From positions 1-60,063 of the forward strand of contig NZ_CBVJ010000143.1 of assembly GCF_000513275.1 (NCBI RefSeq): DNA of 60,063 bases. The letters run 5' to 3'. Below the pieces are notes generated by a model that searched no databases, was not told the origin of the DNA, and saw nothing but the letters and a program-made list of their open reading frames with translations. Positions within the stretch are counted from its first letter, which is position 1. Each line of letters opens with the position of its first letter. The position numbers were made by a program, and so were the translations under genes. Of the stretch, positions 42,734 to 51,367 are shown piece by piece. This DNA comes from Paenibacillus gorillae. Lineage in GTDB: Bacteria > Bacillota > Bacilli > Paenibacillales > Paenibacillaceae.

Positions 42734-43411
42734 TTACCAAAAAATAATGGCAATTATTACATCTTTAATAATTGACCTATAGTCAGTCTTTATATAAGTC
42801 TTTATACCATTAAGTTTTTCATTATTCTTTAATCTCAGTGTTGGCACGGCTGAATGATATAATGACATTCCAAGTAGTAGGGGAATAATTGCAACTGTTA
42901 TTGCATCGAAGAAAAATGAGGAGTTAAATTTAAATTCACTATTAAGGTTGTCGACCGTAAAAAATTGAAGGAACATTGATATAAAAATACTAACAGATAG
43001 AAAAATAGATATGACTTTAAAAACTAAAGTCCGTACATCATTTTTATATTTCTTTAATTCGTTAATAGTCACCGCTTCTAGAAGATCGAGGCTACTTATA
43101 GTGTTCGAATGAATTTTTATTCGGCAATTATTCTTTATAACCTTTAGCGTGGAATATTCAAATTCAATACATGAATCTTCGTCACATAATAAAAAGTTGA
43201 GATTTATTAGAGATTTCGATGATCGAAGTTCACTAATAAATGATTCAATATCAGTAGTGTTATAATTAAACTTATCATTATCTATTTCAGAATATATCAG
43301 GACTCTGTTACTTTTGAAGAACAAAATAAGTGATATTAGCTCTTCTTTTGTTAACTCATATTTTAACAACTTAAGGGATTTATTATAACGATAATCAACT
43401 TCCGATTTCAT
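42734..43411 (-). CDS. Unknown membrane protein in AT-rich DNA
   Basis: I recognise no family. The first 125 of 225 residues are soluble, with alternating helix and strand patterns. Two hydrophobic helices follow (VFKVISIFLSVSIFISMFLQ and ITVAIIPLLLGMSLYHS), with a possible third at the very end. AAAGGGTGA precedes the ATG. Codon use is strongly AT-biased like the adjacent channel gene, 115 bp upstream, so they probably arrived together. A cytoplasmic sensor on a membrane anchor is one reading, without proof. Confidence 0.7.
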   Translation of the reverse strand: MKSEVDYRYNKSLKLLKYELTKEELISLILFFKSNRVLIYSEIDNDKFNYNTTDIESFISELRSSKSLINLNFLLCDEDSCIEFEYSTLKVIKNNCRIKIHSNTISSLDLLEAVTINELKKYKNDVRTLVFKVISIFLSVSIFISMFLQFFTVDNLNSEFKFNSSFFFDAITVAIIPLLLGMSLYHSAVPTLRLKNNEKLNGIKTYIKTDYRSIIKDVIIAIIFW

Positions 43412-43526
43412 GAAATCACCCTTTCAATAAATGAATCTGAAGATTAGCATTTAATTTTATATTAATTAGTGCATATTTTATCATTAAAAAGAAAAGATAT
43501 TTCAAGCTAACTCTTCGATGTATTAA

Positions 43527-44171
43527 TTAGATGTCAGGATTATCGGCTTCTTCATTTTTTTTATTTATTGCAAAAGGTGATTGTATCTTGAATCGATCTT
43601 TAAAAACAGTAAATGAAGATATTGCATATACTACTGTAATATAGCTTAATGCAATTTGTAGAAGAACCGTTAATCGGGCACTATTAGAAATTGGGTTGAT
43701 ATCTCCATACCCTACCGTAGTAAATGTAACCACACTAAAATAAATAAAAGAAACCAATTGACTCAAAAGATCATTTCCTACATCCCCTTTAAAAGCTTGA
43801 TGGTCAATCTCATAAAGCATAAGGTATACCAAAGAAAAATAGAGGCAACTTGAAAAAATCATTGTTGCAATTTTTATTAATGCAGAAACGGTATCGTTAT
43901 TTTCGGAGGACTCGGCAATTTTTTCAAACAAGAATCCAACATAAACTGTGGAAACCAATAAACTAAAGAAAAGAAGAATATAGTCCAAGTTTCCATTGGT
44001 TAATATCGAAAAAACATGACTAATGCGCTCTATTAAATAAATCATTAAAAGCATGACTACTGGTGAAAAAACGATTGCTCTACTACTAATAAATTTACTA
44101 ATCAGTTTAAATAAATACAGTATTGCAAAAATACCTATAATTGAAAGCAAACCAATTATTTTATCTTGCAT
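43527..44171 (-). CDS. Two-transmembrane-type potassium channel (Ion_trans_2)
   Basis: Several N-terminal hydrophobic helices lead to a pore segment with the K+ selectivity filter TTVGYGDIN near residue 160, then the inner helix LLQIALSYITVVYAISSF and a short basic tail. The 214 residues have no RCK/TrkA-N domain. The ATG at 44171 follows AGGGAGA; the open frame continues to 44246 without a ribosome site. It lies next to the unknown membrane protein, transcribed the same way. Confidence 0.85.
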   Translation of the reverse strand: MQDKIIGLLSIIGIFAILYLFKLISKFISSRAIVFSPVVMLLMIYLIERISHVFSILTNGNLDYILLFFSLLVSTVYVGFLFEKIAESSENNDTVSALIKIATMIFSSCLYFSLVYLMLYEIDHQAFKGDVGNDLLSQLVSFIYFSVVTFTTVGYGDINPISNSARLTVLLQIALSYITVVYAISSFTVFKDRFKIQSPFAINKKNEEADNPDI

Positions 44172-44246
44172 ATATATTAATCTCCCTAAAATTGTAGTAT
44201 TTATGAAGCTTACATCTTCTATTGGATAAGATTTCAAGTTATTCAA

Positions 44247-44975
44247 ATCGACTATATCACGCTATCTGTCTTATGTATAGGATAATAGACTTAGAGTAAC
44301 GCCTACTTTCCATAACATTACAAGTTTCTGCTATCCTCCAGTGTACAATACGAGCCATGAACGCTCCCATTGTATGGCGCGGTGGGAATCGAAGGAAATC
44401 ACTCCTGCCAAACTTCACCATCAATTCACCGAAATCTAGCATGTCACGAGGAAGCAAGCCCTCGGTCGCTGCCACTAGATCCATACCTACACTTTCCAAT
44501 GCTTTGATTCCCCGAGTTCCCCATCCGATGCCCTCCTGTCACTGTTGCTTCTTTATAATATTGCGATAGTACGCACCCTGGCAGAGCTAACGAGTTTCCG
44601 AAGAATAACTGCCTTTCTAGATTGTGAGGAGGAAGAACTCGCCTTTAAGTACAAGCGTTCACGGCCGATCGTGTTGCACTTGGGACTTGCTGGAGCATTT
44701 GAATGTAATTTGGGCTGACATTGAGGAGGAGACTGCAAAGGGGGTTTGATTTGGCCGTGCTTCGGCAGGAATCGTCGAGCTGGGGCGAATGGCGGGCGTA
44801 TATGTAGTAATTGATTTCCCAGTAAAGAAAGCTATACAAGATCAACACAGAGCGCTAACCGATGGTCAATTTGAAATAGATCATCTTTAGATACATCATG
44901 GTCTATTTCAACAGGCGGCGGATTTACACCTAAATTCCAGGGGGCTGACCCCCAGCTATTTAATCCCACGAACAC
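44247..44975. other. Gene remnants between the island and tRNA-Arg
   Basis: No intact gene has a start site here. A plus-strand frame open from about 44476 to 44717 has protein-like composition (ITAFLDCEEEELAFKYKRS) but no start. A minus-strand frame (44257-44499) overlaps it. These look like decayed fragments; I cannot name them. Confidence 0.4.
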
Positions 44976-45018
44976 AACAACAAAAAACAAAAGAACCGCA
45001 CAATTATTGTACGGTTCT
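44976..45018 (-). terminator. Terminator of tRNA-Arg
   Basis: Read on the minus strand, AGAACCG pairs with CGGTTCT (44992-45018) and is followed by a T-rich tract. Confidence 0.8.
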
Positions 45019-45032
45019 GAAATGTTTGAAAA

Positions 45033-45107
45033 TGGCGGCCCCGGCCAGAATCGAACTGACATCTACCCTTTAGGAGAGGGTTGCTCTATCCGTTGAGCTA
45101 CGGAGCC
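45033..45107 (-). tRNA. tRNA-Arg(CCU)
   Basis: The 75-nt cloverleaf on the minus strand has acceptor GGCTCCG with CGGGGCC (one G-U pair), D-stem GCTC/GAGC, anticodon stem ACCCT/AGGGT with loop CTCCTAA (anticodon CCT), and an encoded CCA. The AT-rich island begins downstream of its 3' end, a usual place for integrative elements. Confidence 0.93.
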
Positions 45108-45176
45108 GTGAAAGTAAAAATATGACAAAAGTTGAATGAGGCCTAAAAATTTGCATCCACCAATCTCTGCTCACAG

Positions 45177-45238
45177 AGCTGTTCGAGCCCAATTGTTGTT
45201 TCAATGCTGTCGCTCAATCCTGCTGAGCTACGGGCGCG
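45177..45238 (-). pseudogene. Decayed tRNA-like remnant
   Basis: Read on the minus strand from 45237, GCGCCCG then TAGCTCAGCAGGATTGAGC match the acceptor 5' strand and D-arm of an arginine-type tRNA. After that the anticodon stem is broken and only a GGCTCGAA T-loop-like piece remains. No matching 3' acceptor strand was found. Confidence 0.55.
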
Positions 45239-45598
45239 CAGCAAGTATTATTTTAACATGGGAGCTTTTAGGGTGCAACTCAACTGTAGCGAGCTAGCGC
45301 AGCTTTCTGTTCAACTTTCATCCGTCCGCTTCTAGTGTTCTTAAAGGTCTCAAAGGGCGTTAAGTATAGAAGGGGAGTACGTGAAAGATACATTAAAGGC
45401 CCTGCCGGGCCTTAACTAACCAGAGAATGGCCAAAATCCTCGATTTAAATGGCTATCGGCTTTAGTTAAGGTATTTCCAGGGTCTTAAGTAAGAGGGGAA
45501 CGTGCCATATAGTCGTGATAAGGCCTTTTGAAGGTCTTATCGGAAACGGATAGCCCCGAAGAGTTGGCCGTGAGTTTGAGTAAGCACATTTAAGGGGC

Positions 45599-45650
45599 TG
45601 CACCCTTTAGAATCCCATTGGTTAACCCAATGATCATTCTACAGGGTGCA
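45599..45650. other. Long imperfect hairpin in the intergenic region
   Basis: TGCACCCT...TAGAAT pairs with ATTCTACAGGGTGCA around an inner CATTGG/CCAATG stem. No T-run follows on either strand. It may be an element end or an RNA structure downstream of the hypothetical gene at 45685. The rest of 45240-45600 shows nothing identifiable. Confidence 0.5.
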
Positions 45651-45684
45651 TTTCCTTCCTCAATAGAGGATTGTAACTCTAGCT

Positions 45685-46164
45685 TTACTTCCCAAAAAGC
45701 TCATTATACCGCTGCGCAGGCGCAACGCGGTAAGATGATCGCCCGTCAGCATCGGCCACAGCGCCGCCCTCAGCTTCCAATCCCCAGCCGAACGAAAGCA
45801 CAGACGCGAGCTGAGATGCCTCAGCTTCCGTCAGCGATGCGATAACGATTTCCGAGTCCGGTTCGAGGACGAGCTCCGCATCTTGCTGAAGTGCGACCAA
45901 GATCCAGCTATGAATGCCGCGAATCGTATTGTATTTGATCTGATAGCCGTTCTCCACGGCATCTTTCAACACTGCTGGCTCCTCAGACGCCAAAGTCTTC
46001 AGACCGGCATAGTCGAACTTGAACTTGCTGTCATCTTGCGGCAGATCGCCGCTGTTCACGCGTTCAATGATTTGCTCTCCTGTCCAGCCCAGCGATTTGA
46101 GCGACTCCAGCTGCAGGGCATCCCATTGCGACAGTTTAGCTTTGTTTTCATTCGTATGAGACAT
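45685..46164 (-). CDS. Hypothetical protein, 159 aa
   Basis: I recognise no family. The protein is soluble, without signal peptide or membrane helix. It opens with a helical segment that looks like a small DNA- or protein-binding module (WDALQLESLKSLGWTGEQII). A mixed region (IRGIHSWILVALQQDAELVL, then SEIVIASLTEAEASQLASVL) follows. ATG 46164 lies 8 bp from AAGGAG. It follows the permuted binding-protein gene by about 110 bp on the same strand, beyond a hairpin, so linkage is uncertain. Confidence 0.7.
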   Translation of the reverse strand: MSHTNENKAKLSQWDALQLESLKSLGWTGEQIIERVNSGDLPQDDSKFKFDYAGLKTLASEEPAVLKDAVENGYQIKYNTIRGIHSWILVALQQDAELVLEPDSEIVIASLTEAEASQLASVLSFGWGLEAEGGAVADADGRSSYRVAPAQRYNELFGK

Positions 46165-46212
46165 GATGATCACTCCTTATTTTCGAATAAAATAATAGGT
46201 TCCCCTATGTGA

Positions 46213-46256
46213 AAGAGACGCTCCCGGCCAATCGACTCGGCCGGGGGGCGTCTCTT
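46213..46256 (-). terminator. Hairpin after the permuted binding-protein gene
   Basis: AGAGACGC...CCGGCC pairs with GGCCGG...GCGTCTCT, a strong GC stem; the tail on the minus strand is short (TTTC). Confidence 0.65.
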
Positions 46257-46272
46257 ATCTATGCCTAGCTGC

Positions 46273-48099
46273 TTATTTGCTTGCTTTGTAAGCGTTCAGG
46301 AATTCATTCGCTTTCGCTGCATCAGCTTTCAGTTCAAGACCTGTATTTACCATAGGGGTAAGCGTAGATGTCGCTTTGAATTTGTTGCCGCCATAGTAAG
46401 TGATGAAGTCTTCTTGGTTCAGGGAGTACAGCACAGCTTTGCGCAGATCCGCGCTTTCTGCAACTGGACGGTTCTTCGTGTTGAACAGCAGGTACGTTAC
46501 CGCGTTGCTCGGAAGCGTCTGGAGCGAAAGCTTAGCATCGCCCTTTACGATATCGAACTTCGTCTCGGAAACGCCGTAGTACAGGTGAATCTCGCCGCTG
46601 CGAAGTGCGGACAACGAGCTGTCTGCATCTTTGATGAAGCGGATTTTGATGTTGTTGATTTTAGGCTCATGCTCCGTGCCTTTCATGTAGGCCGGGTTTT
46701 TGTAGAAGATGGCATCGTAATCGTTTTTGTACGACAGGATGTAAGGACCGCTTGTATACAGCGTGTTGTTGTACGCGCTGCCTTCCGTTACGGTGTTTTG
46801 GTCGCCGTAAGGAATATCTTTGTTCGGATCGAATTTTGCAACGTCATAAGTGTTGATTTTTTCAACTTGTTTCTTGGATACGATACCAGCCGATTGATGT
46901 GCCAGGTAGTTCAGCACTTGCGGGAAAGGTGTCGTTGTCGTCAGCTTCACAACTTGATATTTGCCCGATGCGTTGTTTGCTTGCGTCTTGTCGGATACAA
47001 GCTCGGAAATTTTCGAATCCAGACCTTTTTCCAGAGCAGCTTTAACTGTGGAATCACCGCCGGATACTTTGATTGCATCAAGTGCGGCAAGGTCCGTTAC
47101 GACTTCAGCAGATTTAATGTGCTCGTGCAAAGTAAATGTACGGTGGTCAGGTACGGAGTTTTTGTCCTTCGCACGGTCCAGCGAGAAGATAACGTCGTCT
47201 GCGCCTACGCGTTCGCCTGTATCGACAGCCAGCTTGTCCTTGATTTGGGCAAAGTTGATGTCATCTCTCAGGACGAAGTAGTAGTCGGAGTTGCCTTCCG
47301 CAATCGCATGGTTGCGCGACAGGGAACCGGCAGATGTGATTTTATCATCATCTGTAAGATTAACCAGACGAACGTATTGGTTCGTATTAATGATGTTGAT
47401 GGAACCGTCGTTGCCTTTGATCGGGTCAAGCGACGTCAGTGTAGGCATGGTGGATTGAAGCACCAGTGCGTCTTTGCTGCGTTTCGATACGTCGTTGAAG
47501 TCCAGCTCTTCCCAAGGGAGCGAACGGGATTTGGAGAGGCGTACGGAAGCCGGATTCAGCACGTCTTTGTTGAAAGCTTGTGCTTTGAGCGAGCTGTACA
47601 GCGGAACGATATAGGCTTTGTCGAAAACAAGCTTTTGCTCGAAATCTTTGTACGTAGCTGCAAATTGCTCAGGCGTCTGGGAAGCTGCTTGGTCAATAAG
47701 CGCATCGATTTCCGAGTCGGACATGATGCTGTAGTCGCCGCCAGTTTTAAAGAGTGAGCGAACTGCGTAGTCCGGGTTGCCTGTTACAGTAGTCCAGCCG
47801 GACAGCGAGACGTCGAAGTTGCCTGCATCCTGCTGTGCTTTGTAGCTGCTGTAGTCAGCTTGTACGTTCAGCTTAACGTTGAAGCCGTTTTTGGACAGCT
47901 GATCGCGGATAATATTAAGATCGGCCTCGTTGGCGCTCATGCCGAGCACCTCGATGTCTACGGGATTGCTGTCAACGACGGCAGTGCCTTCAGTTGGTTT
48001 CGGGGATTCCGAAACGTCTTTCTTGGTTGTAAGCGAGCAGCCGCTGATCATAATGGTCAAGCTGAGCAGAATGGCTGCGAATTTACCTTTGTTTTTCAT
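46273..48099 (-). CDS. Circularly permuted family 5 substrate-binding lipoprotein
   Basis: The 608-residue protein has a lipoprotein signal (MISGC, Cys21) and clearly belongs to SBP family 5, but its parts are in rotated order. Residues 46-203 match the usual C-terminal end (DIEVLGMSANEAD, GNFDVSLSGWTTVTGNPDYA, YIVPLYSSLKAQAFNKDV, SLPWEELDF). Residues 211-608 then match the usual N-terminal start (LVLQSTMPTLTSLDPIKGND, GADDVIFSLDRAKD, TSGPYILSYKND, TKNRPVAESADLRKAVLYSL) and end at ADAAKANEFLNAY, the point where the normal protein would run into DIEVLG. The frame is intact throughout. It is the third gene of a minus-strand unit with two permeases. Ligand unknown. Confidence 0.85.
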   Translation of the reverse strand: MKNKGKFAAILLSLTIMISGCSLTTKKDVSESPKPTEGTAVVDSNPVDIEVLGMSANEADLNIIRDQLSKNGFNVKLNVQADYSSYKAQQDAGNFDVSLSGWTTVTGNPDYAVRSLFKTGGDYSIMSDSEIDALIDQAASQTPEQFAATYKDFEQKLVFDKAYIVPLYSSLKAQAFNKDVLNPASVRLSKSRSLPWEELDFNDVSKRSKDALVLQSTMPTLTSLDPIKGNDGSINIINTNQYVRLVNLTDDDKITSAGSLSRNHAIAEGNSDYYFVLRDDINFAQIKDKLAVDTGERVGADDVIFSLDRAKDKNSVPDHRTFTLHEHIKSAEVVTDLAALDAIKVSGGDSTVKAALEKGLDSKISELVSDKTQANNASGKYQVVKLTTTTPFPQVLNYLAHQSAGIVSKKQVEKINTYDVAKFDPNKDIPYGDQNTVTEGSAYNNTLYTSGPYILSYKNDYDAIFYKNPAYMKGTEHEPKINNIKIRFIKDADSSLSALRSGEIHLYYGVSETKFDIVKGDAKLSLQTLPSNAVTYLLFNTKNRPVAESADLRKAVLYSLNQEDFITYYGGNKFKATSTLTPMVNTGLELKADAAKANEFLNAYKASK

Positions 48100-48234
48100 G
48101 ATGTTCCCCTCCTGAAAAGATGTTTATTTATAGTTAACTCACATTCATTCATCGTCCATTCATGGTTTCGAAACGTAGATGTAGATAGAATATGAATGAG
48201 GTTACTTAAGGTAGATGCTGCTTTTGGGTAAAAG

Positions 48235-49752
48235 CTAATCCAGCTTCGGATCAAGCGCATCGCGCAAGCCGTCGCCAAGGAAGTTGAATGACAGCACCAG
48301 GCCGATAATGGCTAGACCCGGATAGATAGCGGTATAGGAGTGGGTCTCCAAATACGCGCTGCCTAGCTTCAATATATTGCCCCACTCCGGAATATGCGGC
48401 TCCACGCCCAGTCCGAGGAAGCTTAAGCTGCTCGTTGAGATGACGGCCGTTCCGATTGTAAGGGTGGATTTGACGATCATCGGCGCCAAGGAATTCGGCA
48501 CGATATGCTTGAACAAGATTTTCATATCGCCGGAACCAAAGGCACGCGCGGCTTGCACATATTCGAGCGTGGATACCAGCATGACGTTCGCCCTCATCGT
48601 ACGGGCGTATGTCGGAATGGCGCCAACACTGAGTGCAATAATCAGGTTGGTTGTGCTGGCACCGAAGGCAGCGATAATAGCGATGGCCAGCAGAATACCA
48701 GGAATCGAGTACAAGATATCGAGCGCACGCATAATGATGTTGTCCGCTTGACGGCCGTAATAACCGGATATCGCGCCAAGCGCGCCGCCGATCAGTACCG
48801 GAATCAAGGTAGACAATAAGCCTACGACAAGCGAGATGCGCGCTCCGAATACGATTCTTGAGAACAAGTCACGGCCGAAGTTGTCCGTGCCGAGCGGGTA
48901 TTCGAGGCTCGGCGGCTGGAAGATCGCGCTGTAATTGTTGTCGATGGCCATTCCGTAATCGAAGGTCAAATAGCTTGTGACAGATACGGTAAGCAGGAAC
49001 AGAATAAACAGCAAACCCAGCATGGAGGTTGAGCTTCTGGATAACCGGTCGACGATGTCATTAAGCTTGGACCCGGCCGTGTAGCCTTTGTCCCGAAGCT
49101 TGCCGATTAGCAGCAGGCCAAGGAACAAGGCAAACAGGTTGCCGGATACGGAGGTTACAATTAATAACAAAGCGACGGGCCACATCCATGCTGGCAGCAG
49201 GGTTCCATTTGCGAATTTACCGACGAGCAGCAGGGAGATTAATTGTACCGCTGCTGATAAAAGCAACAGAACCATGCCAATCAGGAAATTGTCCGATACG
49301 TAAGGCTTAAACAGGTTAAGCGCCGAGACCGCGAATACGAGTAAGGTTGTCATCAGCGTATAGACGGCTAACGTATAAGCGGCGGTTTTCTTCCGCTTGA
49401 TGAGCTGGAAAGCTACAGCGGCTATGAAAATATTGGCGGTCAACAAGCTCAACAGGAGTACATATCCCAGACCTCTCGTTGCGGCAGTGATTTCGCCCTT
49501 TCGGATCAGGTTGCTGCGAATGAGCGCCCATACTGCAAGCTGCAAGCCGGCAAAGACAAAGTAGGCGATGCTGAAGGCCAGCACAGCCGGCTTGAACGCG
49601 CCTGCCGCTGCCGAGTAGCTATTAAGAAGGAACACTAGGGCCAGCCCCAGCGATACGATGCCTGCAAAGCTGGCTTGTCCATATTCAGAGGCTGATTTCA
49701 GCCGAAAGTTTATTTCTTGTTTTGTACTAGCTGGATTCGTCACGAGTTGCAC
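48235..49752 (-). CDS. Opp/Dpp C-type ABC permease with a long membrane N-terminal extension
   Basis: The last 270 of 505 residues form a normal OppC core (GTDNFGRDLFSRIVFGARIS, YVQAARAFGSGDMKIL coupling loop, FNFLGDGLRDALDP end). About 235 residues before it form an additional block of six or seven hydrophobic helices (SFAGIVSLGLALVFLLNSY, LLLSLLTANIFIAAVAF, FLIGMVLLLLSAAVQLISLL) not part of OppC. The first codon is GTG 49752; GTG 49743 behind AGGTG is an alternative. It begins 6 bp after the OppB-like gene. Confidence 0.88.
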   Translation of the reverse strand: MQLVTNPASTKQEINFRLKSASEYGQASFAGIVSLGLALVFLLNSYSAAAGAFKPAVLAFSIAYFVFAGLQLAVWALIRSNLIRKGEITAATRGLGYVLLLSLLTANIFIAAVAFQLIKRKKTAAYTLAVYTLMTTLLVFAVSALNLFKPYVSDNFLIGMVLLLLSAAVQLISLLLVGKFANGTLLPAWMWPVALLLIVTSVSGNLFALFLGLLLIGKLRDKGYTAGSKLNDIVDRLSRSSTSMLGLLFILFLLTVSVTSYLTFDYGMAIDNNYSAIFQPPSLEYPLGTDNFGRDLFSRIVFGARISLVVGLLSTLIPVLIGGALGAISGYYGRQADNIIMRALDILYSIPGILLAIAIIAAFGASTTNLIIALSVGAIPTYARTMRANVMLVSTLEYVQAARAFGSGDMKILFKHIVPNSLAPMIVKSTLTIGTAVISTSSLSFLGLGVEPHIPEWGNILKLGSAYLETHSYTAIYPGLAIIGLVLSFNFLGDGLRDALDPKLD

Positions 49753-49757
49753 CTGCT

Positions 49758-51203
49758 TTAGTATTGTTTCATCTTGGAACGAATTCGCGGATCAAAGAAT
49801 GCGTACATCAAGTCAACGATAACGTTGATGATCGAGATGGTAATGGCTGTATAGACGACGCCGCCCATAATACTCGGGATGTCGGGTATAAATTGCTTGT
49901 CTACAATAAAGCTGCCGATACCGCTAATGTTGAATACCTTCTCCGTAACCGCAGCTCCGCCGAGCATGGCTCCGAATTGAAGGCCGATCACGGTAATAAT
50001 CGGAATAAGTGCGTTGCCTACTGCATGCTTCCACAGCACAGTTCTGCGAGCAAGTCCCTTTGCCCGGGCAGTAATAATGTAATCCTCATGAATAACTTCA
50101 AGCGTCGAAGATCTTGTCATCCGGGCTACGGCAGCGGTTAATCCCGTGCCAAGCACGATGATCGGCATGATCGCTGACAGCCAGTTGTTCGGGCTATACG
50201 TAGCCGGGAGCAAGGACCATTTTATCGAGAAATTCAGGATAAAGATAAGACCTTGCCAAAAGTTCGGAATCGATAATCCGAGCAGTGCGATGAACATAAA
50301 GGTATAGTCGAAAAACGAGTTCGGCCTAGTGGCCGAAATAATGCCAATCGGCAGCGCGATCAATACGGCGATCAAGGTGGAGATAACCGTGAGCGTCAAC
50401 GTAACCGGGAATTTATTTGCGATGGACACGGTCACGTTCTCGTTGCCGGAGAAAGAGCGCCCCAGATCGAATGTGAAAATGCCCTTAAGTGTATTCCATA
50501 ACTGCACCAGGTAAGGCTGGTCCAGTCCGTATAGATGATTGAAGGCCGCGATTTGCTCATCCGTCGCCGTCTCGCCGAGAATATTGGCGGCAGGACTCAT
50601 GGGTGAAATGTACAGAATCGTGAAAACAACGAACGCGACGCCCAAAATAACGAACAGCGTCATGAACAGCCGTTCTGCGATGTATTTGGCATAAGCGCTG
50701 GCATACACCGCCATTAGTACGTACATCGGCAATCCGAGCAGCCACGAGAGGGCGAAGAATAATGGATTGCCTATCAGAGAGTGGAACGTTTCGGCAAAAT
50801 TCAGGTTTTGCTTGTAGTCGCCGCTCAAGGCTCCATCATGAAGTCGTTCTTGAACATGAGCCTCGAACTTGGCCGAAGCCAATCGTTCCGCTTCGCGGTT
50901 CAGTTGCTCCGCTGAGACCGTCTGTCCGAAGAAAGCATGCTTGCGTCTCAGTTGATCCTTCGCTTCCTCTAATAGCCGTTCTTTGCTGCCGGAGGCAATC
51001 AGGCTGGCTCTCAGTTCTTCCGCTTGTCTGCGAGAGCCGTCTGCAGATTTGCGATATTGATAAACCCCGAATACAATTAGTGTAATTGGTGCCCCAAGCA
51101 GAAGTAACAGCAGCCGGTAGGCGGGGTTGATATACATTTTACGATAGATGGCGGCAATACGATCTGTGAAGCCGTATCCCGTTGCAGCAGCATCGCCAGT
51201 CAA
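49758..51203 (-). CDS. Opp/Dpp B-type ABC permease with an N-terminal extension
   Basis: Residues from about 170 to 481 are a normal OppB core (YIAERLFMTLFVILGVAFVV, ITARAKGLARRTVLWKHAVG, YAFFDPRIRSKMKQY). The first 170 residues are extra: a membrane helix (YRLLLLLLGAPITLIVFGVY), a charged coiled-coil-like region (GSRRQAEELRASLI to about 125) and a second helix. The TTG start is supported by AAAGGAGCG about 9 bp upstream. It is divergent from the fused ATPase gene, with 164 bp between them. Confidence 0.88.
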   Translation of the reverse strand: MTGDAAATGYGFTDRIAAIYRKMYINPAYRLLLLLLGAPITLIVFGVYQYRKSADGSRRQAEELRASLIASGSKERLLEEAKDQLRRKHAFFGQTVSAEQLNREAERLASAKFEAHVQERLHDGALSGDYKQNLNFAETFHSLIGNPLFFALSWLLGLPMYVLMAVYASAYAKYIAERLFMTLFVILGVAFVVFTILYISPMSPAANILGETATDEQIAAFNHLYGLDQPYLVQLWNTLKGIFTFDLGRSFSGNENVTVSIANKFPVTLTLTVISTLIAVLIALPIGIISATRPNSFFDYTFMFIALLGLSIPNFWQGLIFILNFSIKWSLLPATYSPNNWLSAIMPIIVLGTGLTAAVARMTRSSTLEVIHEDYIITARAKGLARRTVLWKHAVGNALIPIITVIGLQFGAMLGGAAVTEKVFNISGIGSFIVDKQFIPDIPSIMGGVVYTAITISIINVIVDLMYAFFDPRIRSKMKQY

Positions 51204-51367
51204 TCTATATTCGCTCCTTTTTTAATTGCATTATTCCGATAGATATAGTAGATTTTATTTTAAGGGTAGATAAAAGTCAAGTTTCATTCTATTTTCTCAT
51301 ATATATTTTCATTCTGACCGCGAAGAGTTGAACAAATTCGTAAAAATATATAAAAAAAGGTGACATC

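Larger units (their letters stand above)
42600..44260. other. AT-rich island
   Basis: Base composition drops sharply here, with many A/T runs and Asn/Lys/Ile/Ser-rich proteins, unlike the neighbours on both sides. It ends near a tRNA-Arg gene. This fits acquired DNA. No integrase, transposase or clear direct repeats were seen. Confidence 0.6.

Noticed and set aside
46261..47757. 498-residue plus-strand frame opposite the permuted binding protein
   Set aside because: Antisense shadow with Cys/Arg/Phe-rich, low-likelihood composition and no start site.
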